A stretch of 64,000 nt of DNA from Polaromonas glacialis (GCF_000709345.1 NZ_KL448323.1:830242-894241), one strand, 5' to 3'. Shown: positions 53,230-62,537, counted from the first letter of the stretch. Notes: generated from the letters alone by a model not told the origin. A program made the numbers and translations.

Positions 53230-54564
53230 ATGGCCCGCTGTCCCGCCATCCTCATCGCTGCCCCGGCGTCCGGCCAGGGCAAAACCACGGTGGCCTGCGC
53301 GCTGGCGCGGCTGCATGCGCGCCAGGGCCGCAAGGTGCGCGTCTTCAAGTGCGGGCCGGACTTTCTGGACCCGTACTGGCTGGCGCTGGCCAGCGGCGCG
53401 CAGGTAGACCAGCTCGACCTGTGGATGACGGGCGAGTCGGACTGCGCGCAGCGCCTGCATGATGCGGCCCTCGAAGTGGATCTCATCATTGTCGAAGGCG
53501 TGATGGGGCTGTTTGACGGCCAGCCCAGCGCGGCCGACCTGGCGCAGCGCTTTGGGTTGAAGGTGGTCGTCGTAATTGACGCCAGCGCCATGGCCGGCAC
53601 TTTCGGCGCGCTGGCCTGGGGCTTGCAGCATTACCGGGAAGGCTTGGGTTTTGCAGGCGTGCTGGCGAATCGGTTGGCGTCGCCCGGCCATGCGCTGATG
53701 CTGGAGGACGGCCTGCGCGACCCGGCCCAATGGCTGGGCGCGTTGATGCGCAATGAGGCGTTGACGCTGCCCGAGCGGCACCTGGGCCTGGTCATGGACC
53801 ATGAACTTGGCGATGCCATGGCCAGGCTGGACGCGGCGGCCGATGCGCTGGCGGAAACGCGGTTGGGCCGGATGACGGCCGATGACCTCCAGGCATGGGC
53901 CGTTGATTTCCAGGGCAGCGATGCGTTGACACGGGACTTTCCGTTAAAAGCCTTGCAGGGCCGGACGATTGCCGTTGCCCGCGACGCGGCTTTCTGTTTC
54001 CTGTATGCCGCCAATATCGACTGCCTGCGGGCCATGGGCGCCGAGCTGATTTATTTTTCGCCGCTCCAGGACAACGCGCTGCCGCCCTGCGATGCGCTGT
54101 GGCTGCCCGGTGGCTACCCCGAACTGCATGCCGAAGCGCTGGCCGCCAACACCGCCATGAAAAGCAGCATCGCCACGCACGTTCAGGCCGGCAAGCCGGT
54201 CTGGGCCGAGTGCGGCGGCATGATGGCCTTGTTCGACCAGCTCACGGCCATTGATGGCAGCAGCCATTCGATGTGGGGCATCCTGCCCGGTCGCGTGACG
54301 ATGCAAAAACGCCTGGCCGCGCTCGGGCCGCAGCAGCTTGAGGTGGCGGGCGGCACCTTGCGCGGCCACACGTTTCACTATTCCACCTGCGCGACGCCGC
54401 TGCACGCCGCAAGCCGTACCCAGGCCGCGCCGGGGCGCACCTTGCGCGGCGAAGGCGAGGCGCTTTACACCAGTGCCTCGGTCAAGGCGAGTTATTTCCA
54501 TGCCTGGTTCGCGTCCAGCCCGGCGGCTGCGGCGCGGCTGTTTTTGAAAGACACCGATGACTGA
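53230..54564 (+). CDS. cobB: Cobyrinate a,c-diamide synthase
   Basis: 444 residues from the ATG at 53230; an ATG at 53212 overlapping btuB is possible. Amidates the a and c side chains of (hydrogeno)cobyrinate using glutamine and ATP. The N-terminal P-loop domain has APASGQGKTT and CGPDFLDPYWL; the C-terminal class I glutaminase domain has WLPGGYPELHAE and the catalytic cysteine in WAECGGMMAL near residue 328. Its end overlaps the next gene by eight bases. Confidence 0.93.
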   Translation: MARCPAILIAAPASGQGKTTVACALARLHARQGRKVRVFKCGPDFLDPYWLALASGAQVDQLDLWMTGESDCAQRLHDAALEVDLIIVEGVMGLFDGQPSAADLAQRFGLKVVVVIDASAMAGTFGALAWGLQHYREGLGFAGVLANRLASPGHALMLEDGLRDPAQWLGALMRNEALTLPERHLGLVMDHELGDAMARLDAAADALAETRLGRMTADDLQAWAVDFQGSDALTRDFPLKALQGRTIAVARDAAFCFLYAANIDCLRAMGAELIYFSPLQDNALPPCDALWLPGGYPELHAEALAANTAMKSSIATHVQAGKPVWAECGGMMALFDQLTAIDGSSHSMWGILPGRVTMQKRLAALGPQQLEVAGGTLRGHTFHYSTCATPLHAASRTQAAPGRTLRGEGEALYTSASVKASYFHAWFASSPAAAARLFLKDTDD

Positions 54565-55486
54565 AAAATCCAGTAACTGGCGTGCACTGGCCGCCAGCCC
54601 CGACAGCAGCGCCTACGGCCCGCAGCGAATCGTCTGCCTGACCGAAGAGCCCACCGAATGGCTCTACCTGCTGGGCGAGGAGCGGCGCATCGTCGGCATT
54701 TCGGGCTACACCGTGCGACCGCCGCGCGCGCGGGACGAGAAACCCAAGGTCAGCGCCTACCTGAGCGCCAAGATCGACAAGATAGTCGAGTTGCGGCCCG
54801 ACTGCGTCATCGGCTTTTCCGACCTGCAGGCCGACATCGCGGCGCAACTGATCAGGCACGGCATCCAGGTCACGATCTTCAACCAGCGCAGCGTCGCCGA
54901 GATTTTCTCGATGATGTACCAGCTCGCCGCCATGGTCGGGCAGGTCGAGCGCGGCCTGGCGCTGATCCACGGCATGCAGCAGCGGCTGCTTGAAATCGAG
55001 CAGGCGGCGCGCAGCCTCAAGCGCCGCCCGCGCGTGTTTTTCGAGGAATGGCATGACCCGCACATCAGCGCCATTGCCTGGGTGTCGGAGCTGGTCGGCA
55101 TTGCCGGCGGCGACGACTGTTTTCCCGAACTGGCGAAAGAACCCATGGGCAAGGGCCGCATCATTGCCGACGGGATGGAAATCGTTCGGCGTGCGCCCGA
55201 CATCATTTTCGGCTCCTGGTGCGGCAAGAAATTCAGGCCTGAACTGGTCGCGGCGCGGCCGGGCTGGGAAAACGTGCCGGCGGTTCAGAACCATCAGCTG
55301 TTCGAGATCAAGTCGTCCGAAATTTTGCAGCCCGGCCCGGCGGCGCTGACCGATGGCGTGGAAAAGCTGCACAAGTTCATCATGCAATGGAGCATGGCCC
55401 CCACGCTTGCCGCTTCGCGTACTGCGCAGCCCCCCGAGGGGGCTGCCCCGCCTAATGGCGGCCTGTCGGCGGGGCGAGTATCGTGA
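54557..55486 (+). CDS. BtuF-like cobalamin-binding-fold protein without signal peptide
   Basis: 309 residues of the periplasmic-binding-protein class III fold (RIVCLTEEPTEWLYLLGEER, FEEWHDPHISAIAWVSELVG, GGDDCFPELAKEPMGKGRII). No N-terminal hydrophobic segment is present, unlike the btuF gene two places downstream, so it should stay in the cytoplasm. Embedded in the B12 cluster with overlapping ends, it may bind a corrinoid intermediate or load an enzyme, but no function is established. The last 25 residues are translated from a family B repeat. Confidence 0.8.
   Translation: MTEKSSNWRALAASPDSSAYGPQRIVCLTEEPTEWLYLLGEERRIVGISGYTVRPPRARDEKPKVSAYLSAKIDKIVELRPDCVIGFSDLQADIAAQLIRHGIQVTIFNQRSVAEIFSMMYQLAAMVGQVERGLALIHGMQQRLLEIEQAARSLKRRPRVFFEEWHDPHISAIAWVSELVGIAGGDDCFPELAKEPMGKGRIIADGMEIVRRAPDIIFGSWCGKKFRPELVAARPGWENVPAVQNHQLFEIKSSEILQPGPAALTDGVEKLHKFIMQWSMAPTLAASRTAQPPEGAAPPNGGLSAGRVS
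55400..55480. repeat. GC-rich hairpin repeat, family B, inside the BtuF-like gene's 3' end
   Basis: CTTCGCGTACTGCGCAG followed by two hairpins: GCAGCCCCC-CGA-GGGGGCTGC (55426-55446) and CCCCGCC...GGCGGGG (55446-55474). It resembles the dppC-dppD element. Here it is read in frame and supplies the C-terminus of one gene and abuts the GTG start of cobU. Confidence 0.55.
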
Positions 55487-56073
55487 CGACGGATTTGTCG
55501 CTTGCCCGCAGCGAGCTGATCCTGGGCGGCCAGAAAAGCGGCAAGTCGCGCCGTGCCGAACTGCTGGCCCGCCGCTGGCTGGCCCAGTCGCCCGCGCACG
55601 GCGCCGTGCTGATCGCTACCGCCCAGCCGTGGGACGAGGAAATGCGCGAGCGCATCGCGCGCCATCAGGCAGACCGCGCCGGGCGCGTGCCGGGCATGCA
55701 GACGGTGGAAGAGCCGGTGCGGCTGGCCGAGGCGCTGGCTAGTTGCAGCCAGCCGCACACGCTGGTCGTGATCGACTGCCTGACCTTGTGGCTGACCAAT
55801 TTGCTGATGCCGGCAGAAAAATTCAAGGAAAATGAGGCTTTTGCGCATGATCCACGGGCGCAGATAGCTATGGTTTTAGGAGCAATTGAAAACGCCGCCG
55901 GCCCGGTCGTGCTGGTCGGCAATGAGATTGGCCTGGGCGTGATTCCGCTCGGGCGCGACACCCGTGCCTTTGTCGATTCGCTCGGACTTTTGAATCAGGA
56001 CGTGGCGCAGGCGTGCGAACGCGTCACGCTGATGGCGGCCGGGCTGCCGCTGAACCTGAAAGGCCAGCCATGA
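55483..56073 (+). CDS. cobU: Adenosylcobinamide kinase / adenosylcobinamide-phosphate guanylyltransferase
   Basis: 196 residues with a GTG start at 55483 (GTGA overlap). Phosphorylates adenosylcobinamide and caps it with GMP for nucleotide-loop assembly. P-loop LGGQKSGKSRRAE near the start, TAQPWDEEMRERIARHQ with the guanylated histidine, and VVLVGNEIGLGVIP in the C-terminal part. Overlaps btuF by four bases. Confidence 0.95.
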   Translation: MTTDLSLARSELILGGQKSGKSRRAELLARRWLAQSPAHGAVLIATAQPWDEEMRERIARHQADRAGRVPGMQTVEEPVRLAEALASCSQPHTLVVIDCLTLWLTNLLMPAEKFKENEAFAHDPRAQIAMVLGAIENAAGPVVLVGNEIGLGVIPLGRDTRAFVDSLGLLNQDVAQACERVTLMAAGLPLNLKGQP

Positions 56074-56942
56074 AGGCATTAGCTGCTTTACTGATTGCAT
56101 GCTTCATGGCGCTGCTGCCCGCCCACGCGCTGCAAATCACCGACGACCGGGGCGTGACCGTGACCTTCGCGCAAAGCCCGCAGCGCATTGTCAGCGTGCT
56201 GCCGTCGCTGACCGAGGGCGTGTGCGCGCTGGAGCAATGCCATCGCATTGTCGGCGTGGACCGCTATTCCAACCACCCGGCCAGCATCAGGCGCCTGCCG
56301 GTGGTGGGCGGCGGGCTCGATCCGAACATCGAGGCCATCGTCGCGCTCAAGCCCGACGTGGTGCTGCTGGCGGTGTCCGCGCGCGTCAGCGAACGGCTGG
56401 AGTCGCTGGGTATCAAGGTGCTGGCGCTCGAACCCAAGAACCATGCCGATGTGCGCCGCGTGCTGAAAAAACTCGGCGCGCTGCTCGACATTCCCGATGC
56501 CGTGGGCGCCGACCGGCTCTGGCGCGTGATTGACGCCAGCGTCGAGGCCGCTGCGCAGTCGCTTTCGCCCCAGGCGAAAAACACGCGCGTCTATTTTGAA
56601 GTCAGCCGGGGGCCCTATGCCGCCGGCGAGGCGTCGTTCATTGGCGAAACCCTGGCGCGGCTGGGCGTCAAGAACATCATTCCCGCTGCGCTGGGGCCGT
56701 TTCCGCGCATCAACCCCGAGTTCGTGGTGCGCGCCAACCCGGACCTGATCATGGCCGGCAACCGCAGCATGCAGGCGATGGCGTCCTATCCCGGCTGGTC
56801 GAACATCAAGGCCGTCAAGGAGCAGCGCATCTGCGTGTACAGCGCCGAGGAGTCCGACGTGGTGGTGCGCCCCGGCCCGCGCATGGCCGAGGCCGCGCGC
56901 ATCATGGCCCAGTGCATCGCGCGCAAGGCCGGGGCCGGATGA
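56070..56942 (+). CDS. btuF: Vitamin B12 ABC transporter, periplasmic binding protein
   Basis: 290 residues from the ATG at 56070. Signal peptide KALAALLIACFMALLPAHA, then a class III binding fold (RIVSVLPSLTEGVCALEQCH; VGGGLDPNIEAIVALKPDVV). Delivers corrinoids to BtuCD at the inner membrane. ATGA overlaps on both sides place it in one coupled string cobU-btuF-btuC-btuD. Confidence 0.9.
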   Translation: MKALAALLIACFMALLPAHALQITDDRGVTVTFAQSPQRIVSVLPSLTEGVCALEQCHRIVGVDRYSNHPASIRRLPVVGGGLDPNIEAIVALKPDVVLLAVSARVSERLESLGIKVLALEPKNHADVRRVLKKLGALLDIPDAVGADRLWRVIDASVEAAAQSLSPQAKNTRVYFEVSRGPYAAGEASFIGETLARLGVKNIIPAALGPFPRINPEFVVRANPDLIMAGNRSMQAMASYPGWSNIKAVKEQRICVYSAEESDVVVRPGPRMAEAARIMAQCIARKAGAG

Positions 56943-57958
56943 GCCAGGCTTTCACGCACCAGCGCCGCAAGGCCTTCTGGCTGGCAGCCGGCCTGCTGGC
57001 GGCGTCCGTGGCCTTGCTGGGGCTGGGCATCAGCGTCGGCAGCACCGGTTTTGACAGCGTGCTGGACATGCGGCGCGACCCGCAGGCGCTGCTGATCGTG
57101 CTTGACATCCGCCTGCCGCGCACGCTGGGCGCCTGGCTGGCGGGGGCCCTGCTGGGGCTGGCCGGCGCGGTGGCGCAGGGGCTGTTCCGCAATCCGCTGG
57201 CCGACCCGTACCTGCTGGGCAGCGCGTCGGGCGCGTCGCTGGGCGTGGCGCTGGCGATGGCGCTGTTCGGCATCTCGCCGCTGGCGACGCACTGGCTGGC
57301 GCGCATCGGGCTGACCGGCGCGGCCTTTGTCGGCGCAGTGCTGGCGGTGCTGCTGACGCTGCTGCTGGCCAAGGGCGTGCAGCACACGCTGCGCCTGCTG
57401 CTGGCCGGCGTGGTTGTCGGCGTGGTGCTGGGTGCGATTACGTCGCTGGTGCTGCTGCTCACGCCCGAGATCATGCAGGCGATGCAGTCCTTCATGCTGG
57501 GCAGCACCGCCTTTGTCGGCTGGACCGCCTGCGCCATCATGGCCGCCGTCTTTGCGGTGATGATGCTGGCCGCCTGGATGATGAGCCATGCGCTCGACGG
57601 CCTGGCGCTGGGCGAATCCACGGCGCACAGCCTGGGTCTGCCGCTGGTGCAGATGCGCGCGGCGTTGGTGGCGGTGCTGGCCCTGGCCACCGGAACGGCG
57701 GTGGCGCAGACCGGGCTGATCGCCTTTGTCGGCCTGGCCGCGCCGCATTTGGTGCGCTCGGTCGTCAAGACCACGCACGGCCGGCTGATTGGCCTGGCCA
57801 GCCTGATGGGCGCGGTGCTGTTGACCGCCGCCGACATCCTGGCGCGCGGGCTGGTGGCGCCGCAGGAGTTGCCCGTGGGCGTGCTCACCGCCGTGCTGGG
57901 CGGCACGTATCTGCTCTGGCTGATGCACCGGCAAACCGGGAAAGGCAACGGACTATGA
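56939..57958 (+). CDS. btuC: Vitamin B12 ABC transporter permease
   Basis: 339 residues from the ATG at 56939, about nine to ten helices of the FecCD/BtuC family. Motifs: RLPRTLGAWLAGALLGLAGA, FRNPLADPYLLGSASGAS and FVGLAAPHLVR, the last forming the ATPase contact. Very GC-rich with almost pure G/C third positions, hence many long shadow frames. Confidence 0.94.
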   Translation: MSQAFTHQRRKAFWLAAGLLAASVALLGLGISVGSTGFDSVLDMRRDPQALLIVLDIRLPRTLGAWLAGALLGLAGAVAQGLFRNPLADPYLLGSASGASLGVALAMALFGISPLATHWLARIGLTGAAFVGAVLAVLLTLLLAKGVQHTLRLLLAGVVVGVVLGAITSLVLLLTPEIMQAMQSFMLGSTAFVGWTACAIMAAVFAVMMLAAWMMSHALDGLALGESTAHSLGLPLVQMRAALVAVLALATGTAVAQTGLIAFVGLAAPHLVRSVVKTTHGRLIGLASLMGAVLLTAADILARGLVAPQELPVGVLTAVLGGTYLLWLMHRQTGKGNGL

Positions 57959-58749
57959 CCTTGAATCCTCCTCAGCTTGCTATGGATTTTCTAGCTATGG
58001 ATGCCCGCCAGCTATGCGCAAAGCTCGGAAATGATGAAATATTGCACGATATTTCGCTGGCGCTGCCGCGCGCGCGCTGGACCAGCGTCGTCGGCCCCAA
58101 CGGCGCGGGGAAATCAACGCTGCTCAAGGCGCTGGCCGGGCTGCTGCCACACAGCGGCGATGTTGCCTTGCTCGGCCAGCCGATGGCCAGGATGCGCGGG
58201 CGCGACCGGGCGCGGCAGCTGTCGTGGCTGGGCCAGAACGAAAGCTCGGCCGACGACCTGACCGCCTACGACGTGGCCATGCTCGGCCGCCTGCCGCACC
58301 AGCCCTGGCTGGCGCCGCCGAGCGCCGCCGACCATGCCGCCGTCGAGCGCGCCTTGCGCGCCACCCAGGCCTGGGATTGGCGCGGCCGGCCGCTGGGCCA
58401 GCTTTCGGGCGGCGAGCGTCAGCGTGTGCTGCTGGCGCGCGCGCTGGCGGTCGAGGCCGAGGTGCTGCTGATGGACGAGCCGCTGGCCAACCTCGACCCG
58501 CCGCACCAGACCGACTGGCTCCTGATGGTGCGCAGCCTGGTCGCCAGCGGCAAGACCGTCGTCAGCGTGCTGCATGAAATCTCGTTCGCGCTGCAGGCTG
58601 ATGAACTGGTGGTGATGGACAAGGGCCGGGTGACGCACCAGGGCGCCTGCATTGATGCGGCCACGCACCGCGCGCTGGAGCAGGTGTTTGACCATCGCAT
58701 CGCCATTCATCCGCTGGCCGGGCAGTGGCTTGCCGTGCCGAGGATTTGA
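57955..58749 (+). CDS. btuD: Vitamin B12 ABC transporter ATP-binding protein
   Basis: 264 residues; starts within the btuC stop (ATGA). Walker A VGPNGAGKSTLLKAL near residue 45, signature LSGGERQRVLLARAL, Walker B LLMDEPLANLDPP. Completes the BtuFCD importer. The first 25 residues carry an AT-richer patch with TAGC motifs, as seen in family A repeats. Confidence 0.93.
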   Translation: MTLNPPQLAMDFLAMDARQLCAKLGNDEILHDISLALPRARWTSVVGPNGAGKSTLLKALAGLLPHSGDVALLGQPMARMRGRDRARQLSWLGQNESSADDLTAYDVAMLGRLPHQPWLAPPSAADHAAVERALRATQAWDWRGRPLGQLSGGERQRVLLARALAVEAEVLLMDEPLANLDPPHQTDWLLMVRSLVASGKTVVSVLHEISFALQADELVVMDKGRVTHQGACIDAATHRALEQVFDHRIAIHPLAGQWLAVPRI

Positions 58750-58770
58750 CCCCACCAATCAAGGACAAGC

Positions 58771-59352
58771 ATGCAAATTGAAACGCCCCCCACCGACAAA
58801 CCCTACGACAAGCCCGAGGGCCAACGCCGGGGCTTGCTCATCGTCAACACCGGCGACGGAAAGGGCAAAAGCACGGCGGCCTTCGGCCTGGCCCTGCGCG
58901 CCCATGGCCGCCACCATGTGCATGGCAAGGCCGTGAAGATTTTCCAGTTCATGAAGGTGCCCAGCGCCCGCTTCGGCGAGCACCGCATGTTCGAGCAGCT
59001 CGGCATTCCCATCGAGGGGCTGGGCGACGGCTTCAGCTGGAAAAGCCAGGACCTGGAACATTCGGCCCAGCTGGCCCGCCATGGCTGGGAAAAGGCCAGG
59101 GCCGAGATTTTGAGTGGCGAGAACTTCATGGTGGTGCTCGACGAGCTGACCTACCCGCTGATCTACGGCTGGCTGCCGCTCGATGACGTGCTGCTGACGC
59201 TCAAGAGCCGCCCGAAAGACGTGCATGTGGTTATCACCGGCCGGCGCTGCCCGCCCGAGATCATTGAGCTGGCCGACACCGTGACCGAGATGGCCAAGGT
59301 CAAGCATGCGTTCAACGCGGGCATTCCGGCCCAGCGCGGCATTGAAGACTGA
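58771..59352 (+). CDS. cobO: Cob(I)yrinic acid a,c-diamide adenosyltransferase
   Basis: 193 residues, CobA/CobO/BtuR family. Adds the 5'-deoxyadenosyl ligand to cobalt from ATP. Walker A-like [14 protein letters not shown] near residue 30, then [14 protein letters not shown] and [10 protein letters not shown]. Supplies the adenosyl form that methylmalonyl-CoA mutase needs. Confidence 0.95.
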   Translation: MQIETPPTDKPYDKPEGQRRGLLIVNTGDGKGKSTAAFGLALRAHGRHHVHGKAVKIFQFMKVPSARFGEHRMFEQLGIPIEGLGDGFSWKSQDLEHSAQLARHGWEKARAEILSGENFMVVLDELTYPLIYGWLPLDDVLLTLKSRPKDVHVVITGRRCPPEIIELADTVTEMAKVKHAFNAGIPAQRGIED

Positions 59353-59356
59353 TTTC

Positions 59357-60043
59357 ATGAACCGGCTGTCAGACCACGCCTTCAGCCTGCCCGAGCGCCA
59401 GGCGGTGTATCGCGCCATTCACGAGCGGCGCGACATGCGCCACTTCAGCGGCGGCATGGTCGCCGACGAGCTGCTGCAGCGCCTGCTGTCGGCCGCGCAC
59501 CATGCGCCCAGCGTCGGCTTCATGCAGCCGTGGCGCTTCATCCGTATCCGCAGCCGGCCCTTGCGCGAAAGCGTGCATGCGCTGGTCGAGCAGGAGCGGC
59601 TGCTGACCGCGCAAGCCCTGGGCGAACGCGAGGACGAGTTCATGAAACTGAAAGTGCAGGGCGTGCTTGATGCCGCCGAGCTGCTGGTCGTCGCCTTGCC
59701 GCCGGGACGCGAGGCACATGTGTTTGGCCGCCGCACGCTGCCCGAGATGGATGTGGACTCAAGCGCCTGCGCGATCCAGAACCTCTGGCTGGCCGCGCGC
59801 GCCGAAGGGCTGGGCATGGGCTGGGTGTCGATTTTTTGCCCGTTCAAATTGGGCGCGCTGCTGAACATGCCCGAGGGCAGCAAGCCGATTGCCATCCTGT
59901 GCCTGGGGCCGGTCCACGCTTTTTATGACCAGCCCATGCTGCAGACCGAAAAATGGGCGCGCCGCGCCGCGCTGGCCGATCTGGTGTTTGAAGACCATTG
60001 GGGCCAGCCCGCCGGGGCGCCTGGTCCGGCTTCGGCTCCTTGA
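59357..60043 (+). CDS. bluB: 5,6-Dimethylbenzimidazole synthase
   Basis: 228 residues from the ATG at 59357, four bases after the cobO stop. Nitroreductase-like fold that breaks down FMN with oxygen to make DMB, the lower ligand of B12. Motifs RRDMRHF, HHAPSVGFMQPWRFI and LGMGWVSIF match BluB and separate it from ordinary nitroreductases. Shows that the cell makes its own DMB aerobically. Confidence 0.94.
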   Translation: MNRLSDHAFSLPERQAVYRAIHERRDMRHFSGGMVADELLQRLLSAAHHAPSVGFMQPWRFIRIRSRPLRESVHALVEQERLLTAQALGEREDEFMKLKVQGVLDAAELLVVALPPGREAHVFGRRTLPEMDVDSSACAIQNLWLAARAEGLGMGWVSIFCPFKLGALLNMPEGSKPIAILCLGPVHAFYDQPMLQTEKWARRAALADLVFEDHWGQPAGAPGPASAP

Positions 60044-60053
60044 CGTGAGCGCG

Positions 60054-61040
60054 ATGCTGTGGCCCGGCATGCCGCTGGCGATGTCCCTTGTCTTGCTGCT
60101 GGCGCTATGGATTGACCGCCGCTGGGGTGAGCCGCCCGTGGCGATTCATCCCGTGGTCTGGATCGGGCATTACCTCAAGGCCTGCGGCCGTGTCACCGTG
60201 CGTTGCCCGCCGGCACCGGCCTTTGTGCTGGGCGCGCTGGCCTGGATGGCGGGCGCGGCGGCGGCCGGCGCGCTGGCCTGGGCGCTGCAGGCCTTGAGTT
60301 TGTGGCAGCTTGCCCGTTTCATGGCCCGGCCCGGCATTGAAAACGCGCTGGCCGCCACCTTGTGGGTCGCGCTGATGGCCTGGCTGCTCAAGTCCATGCT
60401 GTCGTGGCGCATGCTGGTGGACGAAGTCGGCGCGGTCGAGGCGGCGCTGCGCCAGTCGCTGCCCGCCGGGCGCGAGCGCCTGTCGTGGCTGGTCAGCCGC
60501 GACACAGTGAATCTGACCGAAAGCCAAGTGCGCGAAAGCGCCATCGAAACCCTCGCTGAAAACCTCAACGACTCGGTGGTCGCGCCGATCTTCTGGTTCG
60601 TGCTGTTCGGGCTGCCGGGAGCGGCGATCTACCGCTTTGCCAACACCGCCGATGCGATGTGGGGCTACCGGGGAACCAACCGGGGCCAGCACTGGGAATG
60701 GGCCGGCAAATGGGCCGCGCGCGCCGACGATGCGCTGTCGTGGCTGCCGGCGCGGCTGACGGCCGGGCTGCTGATGGCTGTGACACGGCAAGGCCAGTTC
60801 GGCGCCTTGCGGCGTGAAGCGGCCCGCACGCCTTCGCCCAACAGCGGCTGGCCGATGGCGGCGATGGCGATGGCGCTCGGTGTCACCTTGGGCAAGCCGG
60901 GCGTGTACACCCTGAACGCCGCTGGCCGCGCACCGCAGGCCGGCGATGTGACGCTGGCGCAAAAATATGCATCAAAACTGGTGTTTGCGCTTGTCCCGTG
61001 TGCACTTATAGCTATTGTTTTAGTAGCGTGGATGATGTGA
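60054..61040 (+). CDS. cbiB: Adenosylcobinamide-phosphate synthase, CbiB/CobD type
   Basis: 328 residues from the ATG at 60054; a GTG at 60045 is the alternative start. Membrane protein that attaches aminopropanol phosphate to adenosylcobyric acid. Characteristic segments: LWIDRRWGEPPVAIHPVVW, RDTVNLTESQVRESAIETLAEN split over a helix boundary, and NTADAMWGYRG. The stop overlaps the next start (TGATG). The C-terminal hydrophobic tail lies in a family A-like AT-rich patch. Confidence 0.93.
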   Translation: MLWPGMPLAMSLVLLLALWIDRRWGEPPVAIHPVVWIGHYLKACGRVTVRCPPAPAFVLGALAWMAGAAAAGALAWALQALSLWQLARFMARPGIENALAATLWVALMAWLLKSMLSWRMLVDEVGAVEAALRQSLPAGRERLSWLVSRDTVNLTESQVRESAIETLAENLNDSVVAPIFWFVLFGLPGAAIYRFANTADAMWGYRGTNRGQHWEWAGKWAARADDALSWLPARLTAGLLMAVTRQGQFGALRREAARTPSPNSGWPMAAMAMALGVTLGKPGVYTLNAAGRAPQAGDVTLAQKYASKLVFALVPCALIAIVLVAWMM

Positions 61041-62074
61041 TGATGAATGCTTCCCCGCCGCAGGGCACGCGCATTCATGGCGGACCTGACCGCCACGGCG
61101 CGGCGCTGCATGACTTTTCCACCAACAGCAACGCCTGCGCGCCGTGCCCTGCGGCGCTGGCAGCCGTCCGGCAAGCCGATGCCAGCCAGTACCCTGACGC
61201 CAGCTATACCGCCCTGCGCGGGCAACTGGCCGATTTTCATGGCGTGGACGCGGCGCGCGTGGTGCTGGCCGGCAGCGCCAGCGAGTTCATTTTTCGCATC
61301 ACCGCGCTGGCGGCGCAAACCGCGCATGCACAGCCATCAGCCGGCGAGGGCGGCGCGGTATGGCTGCCACCGCACAGCTACGGCGACTATGCGCAAGCCG
61401 CCAGCGCGCACTGGCTGACGGTCGCAACCGATCCTGACCAAGCGCAACTGCTATGGGCCTGCGAGCCGTCCAGCCCGCTAGGCGCAGCTCAGGCGGGGCT
61501 GGGCAGCATGGCCGATGCATGCGCGGCCAAAGCCGTGCTCGTGCTCGACCGCGCCTACGAACCGCTGCGGCTCGGCGGCGCGCCCGCGCTGACAAAAGCG
61601 CAGCTGCAAACCGTCTGGCAGCTCTGGACGCCCAACAAGGCGCTGGGCCTGACCGGCGTGCGCGCCGCCTACGCGATTGCGCCCGTGGGCGCTGGCGAAG
61701 CCGTTTCCCAACTCGACCAGCTCAGCGCGTCCTGGCCGGTCGGCGCGCACGGCGTGGCGCTGCTGCAGGCCTGGACCGATCCCGGCGTGCAGGCCTGGCT
61801 GGCCGCCAGCCTGGCCACGCTGCGCGACTGGAAAGCGCGGCAGATCAGCTTGTGCGAATCGATCGGCTGGACCTGCCTGCCAAGCGACGCCAATTTTTTC
61901 TGCGCGCGTCCCGCCTTGCCAGAAGGCTTGAGCCTGCAGCAGGCGCTGGCCCGGCTGCGCGGCCACGGCATCAAGCTGCGCGACACCGCCTCGTTCGGCT
62001 TGCCCGGCCATGTGCGCGTCAGCGTGCAGCCGCCGCTGGCGCAGGATGCGCTGCGGGTGGCATGGGAAACTTGA
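61040..62074 (+). CDS. cobC: Threonine-phosphate decarboxylase (CobC; CobD in Salmonella naming)
   Basis: 344 residues (ATG at 61040; another at 61043). PLP-dependent class I/II aminotransferase fold that makes aminopropanol phosphate for CbiB. The start HGGPDRHGAALHDFSTNSN is typical, and the PLP lysine is in TPNKALGLTGVRAAY near residue 199. It is the last gene of the continuous B12 string before the toxin-antitoxin stretch. Confidence 0.92.
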   Translation: MMNASPPQGTRIHGGPDRHGAALHDFSTNSNACAPCPAALAAVRQADASQYPDASYTALRGQLADFHGVDAARVVLAGSASEFIFRITALAAQTAHAQPSAGEGGAVWLPPHSYGDYAQAASAHWLTVATDPDQAQLLWACEPSSPLGAAQAGLGSMADACAAKAVLVLDRAYEPLRLGGAPALTKAQLQTVWQLWTPNKALGLTGVRAAYAIAPVGAGEAVSQLDQLSASWPVGAHGVALLQAWTDPGVQAWLAASLATLRDWKARQISLCESIGWTCLPSDANFFCARPALPEGLSLQQALARLRGHGIKLRDTASFGLPGHVRVSVQPPLAQDALRVAWET

Positions 62075-62084
62075 GCGATTCCAA

Positions 62085-62090
62085 TACAAT
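62085..62090 (+). promoter_or_regulatory. Possible -10 box for the PIN toxin gene
   Basis: TACAAT ends nine bases before the ATG at 62100. A transcript from it would be leaderless or nearly so, and no Shine-Dalgarno is seen. TGGTT...AACCA (62093-62112) around the start codon forms a small inverted repeat that could be an antitoxin operator. No good -35 is visible. Confidence 0.3.
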
Positions 62091-62099
62091 AGTGGTTAT

Positions 62100-62537
62100 A
62101 TGGATGCAACCATTAAAATCGTTTTAGACACCTCGGTTCTGGTTTCTGCAGCCCGTTCCCGCAATGGTGCGGGTTTTGCGCTGGTGGCATTGCTGCCGCA
62201 TCCACGCTTTCAGATATGCCTGTCAGTCGCGGTTTACACCGAGTGGCCGGCGGTGTTGAGCAGGCCGGAGCATTTGCCGCCCGGCGCAGATGCCGATGCG
62301 GCACTTGGCTTTCTCCGGTATTTGGTCGGCCTGGCGCATTTGCAGGACATTCATTTTCTATGGCGCCCGTTTTTGCGCGACCCGGACGATGACATGGTGC
62401 TGGAATGCGCCGTCGCGGCTGGCTGCACTTACATCGTCACGCACAACATCAAGGACTTTCGCCGCACCGAACGACTGGGTGTGCGAGCCGTCACCCCTGT
62501 TGAGTTTTTACAAATTTTGAAGGAGAAGTCACCATGA
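62100..62537 (+). CDS. PIN-domain putative toxin
   Basis: 145 residues from the ATG at 62100. PIN-like ribonuclease fold with acidic residues in IVLDTSVLVSA (Asp10), a mid-protein acidic cluster DPDDDMVLECAVAAG, and VTHNIKDF. This is the 'putative toxin component near a RHH antitoxin' PIN family. Toxin first, antitoxin second, with an ATGA overlap. An RNase activity is expected but the target is unknown. Confidence 0.85.
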   Translation: MDATIKIVLDTSVLVSAARSRNGAGFALVALLPHPRFQICLSVAVYTEWPAVLSRPEHLPPGADADAALGFLRYLVGLAHLQDIHFLWRPFLRDPDDDMVLECAVAAGCTYIVTHNIKDFRRTERLGVRAVTPVEFLQILKEKSP

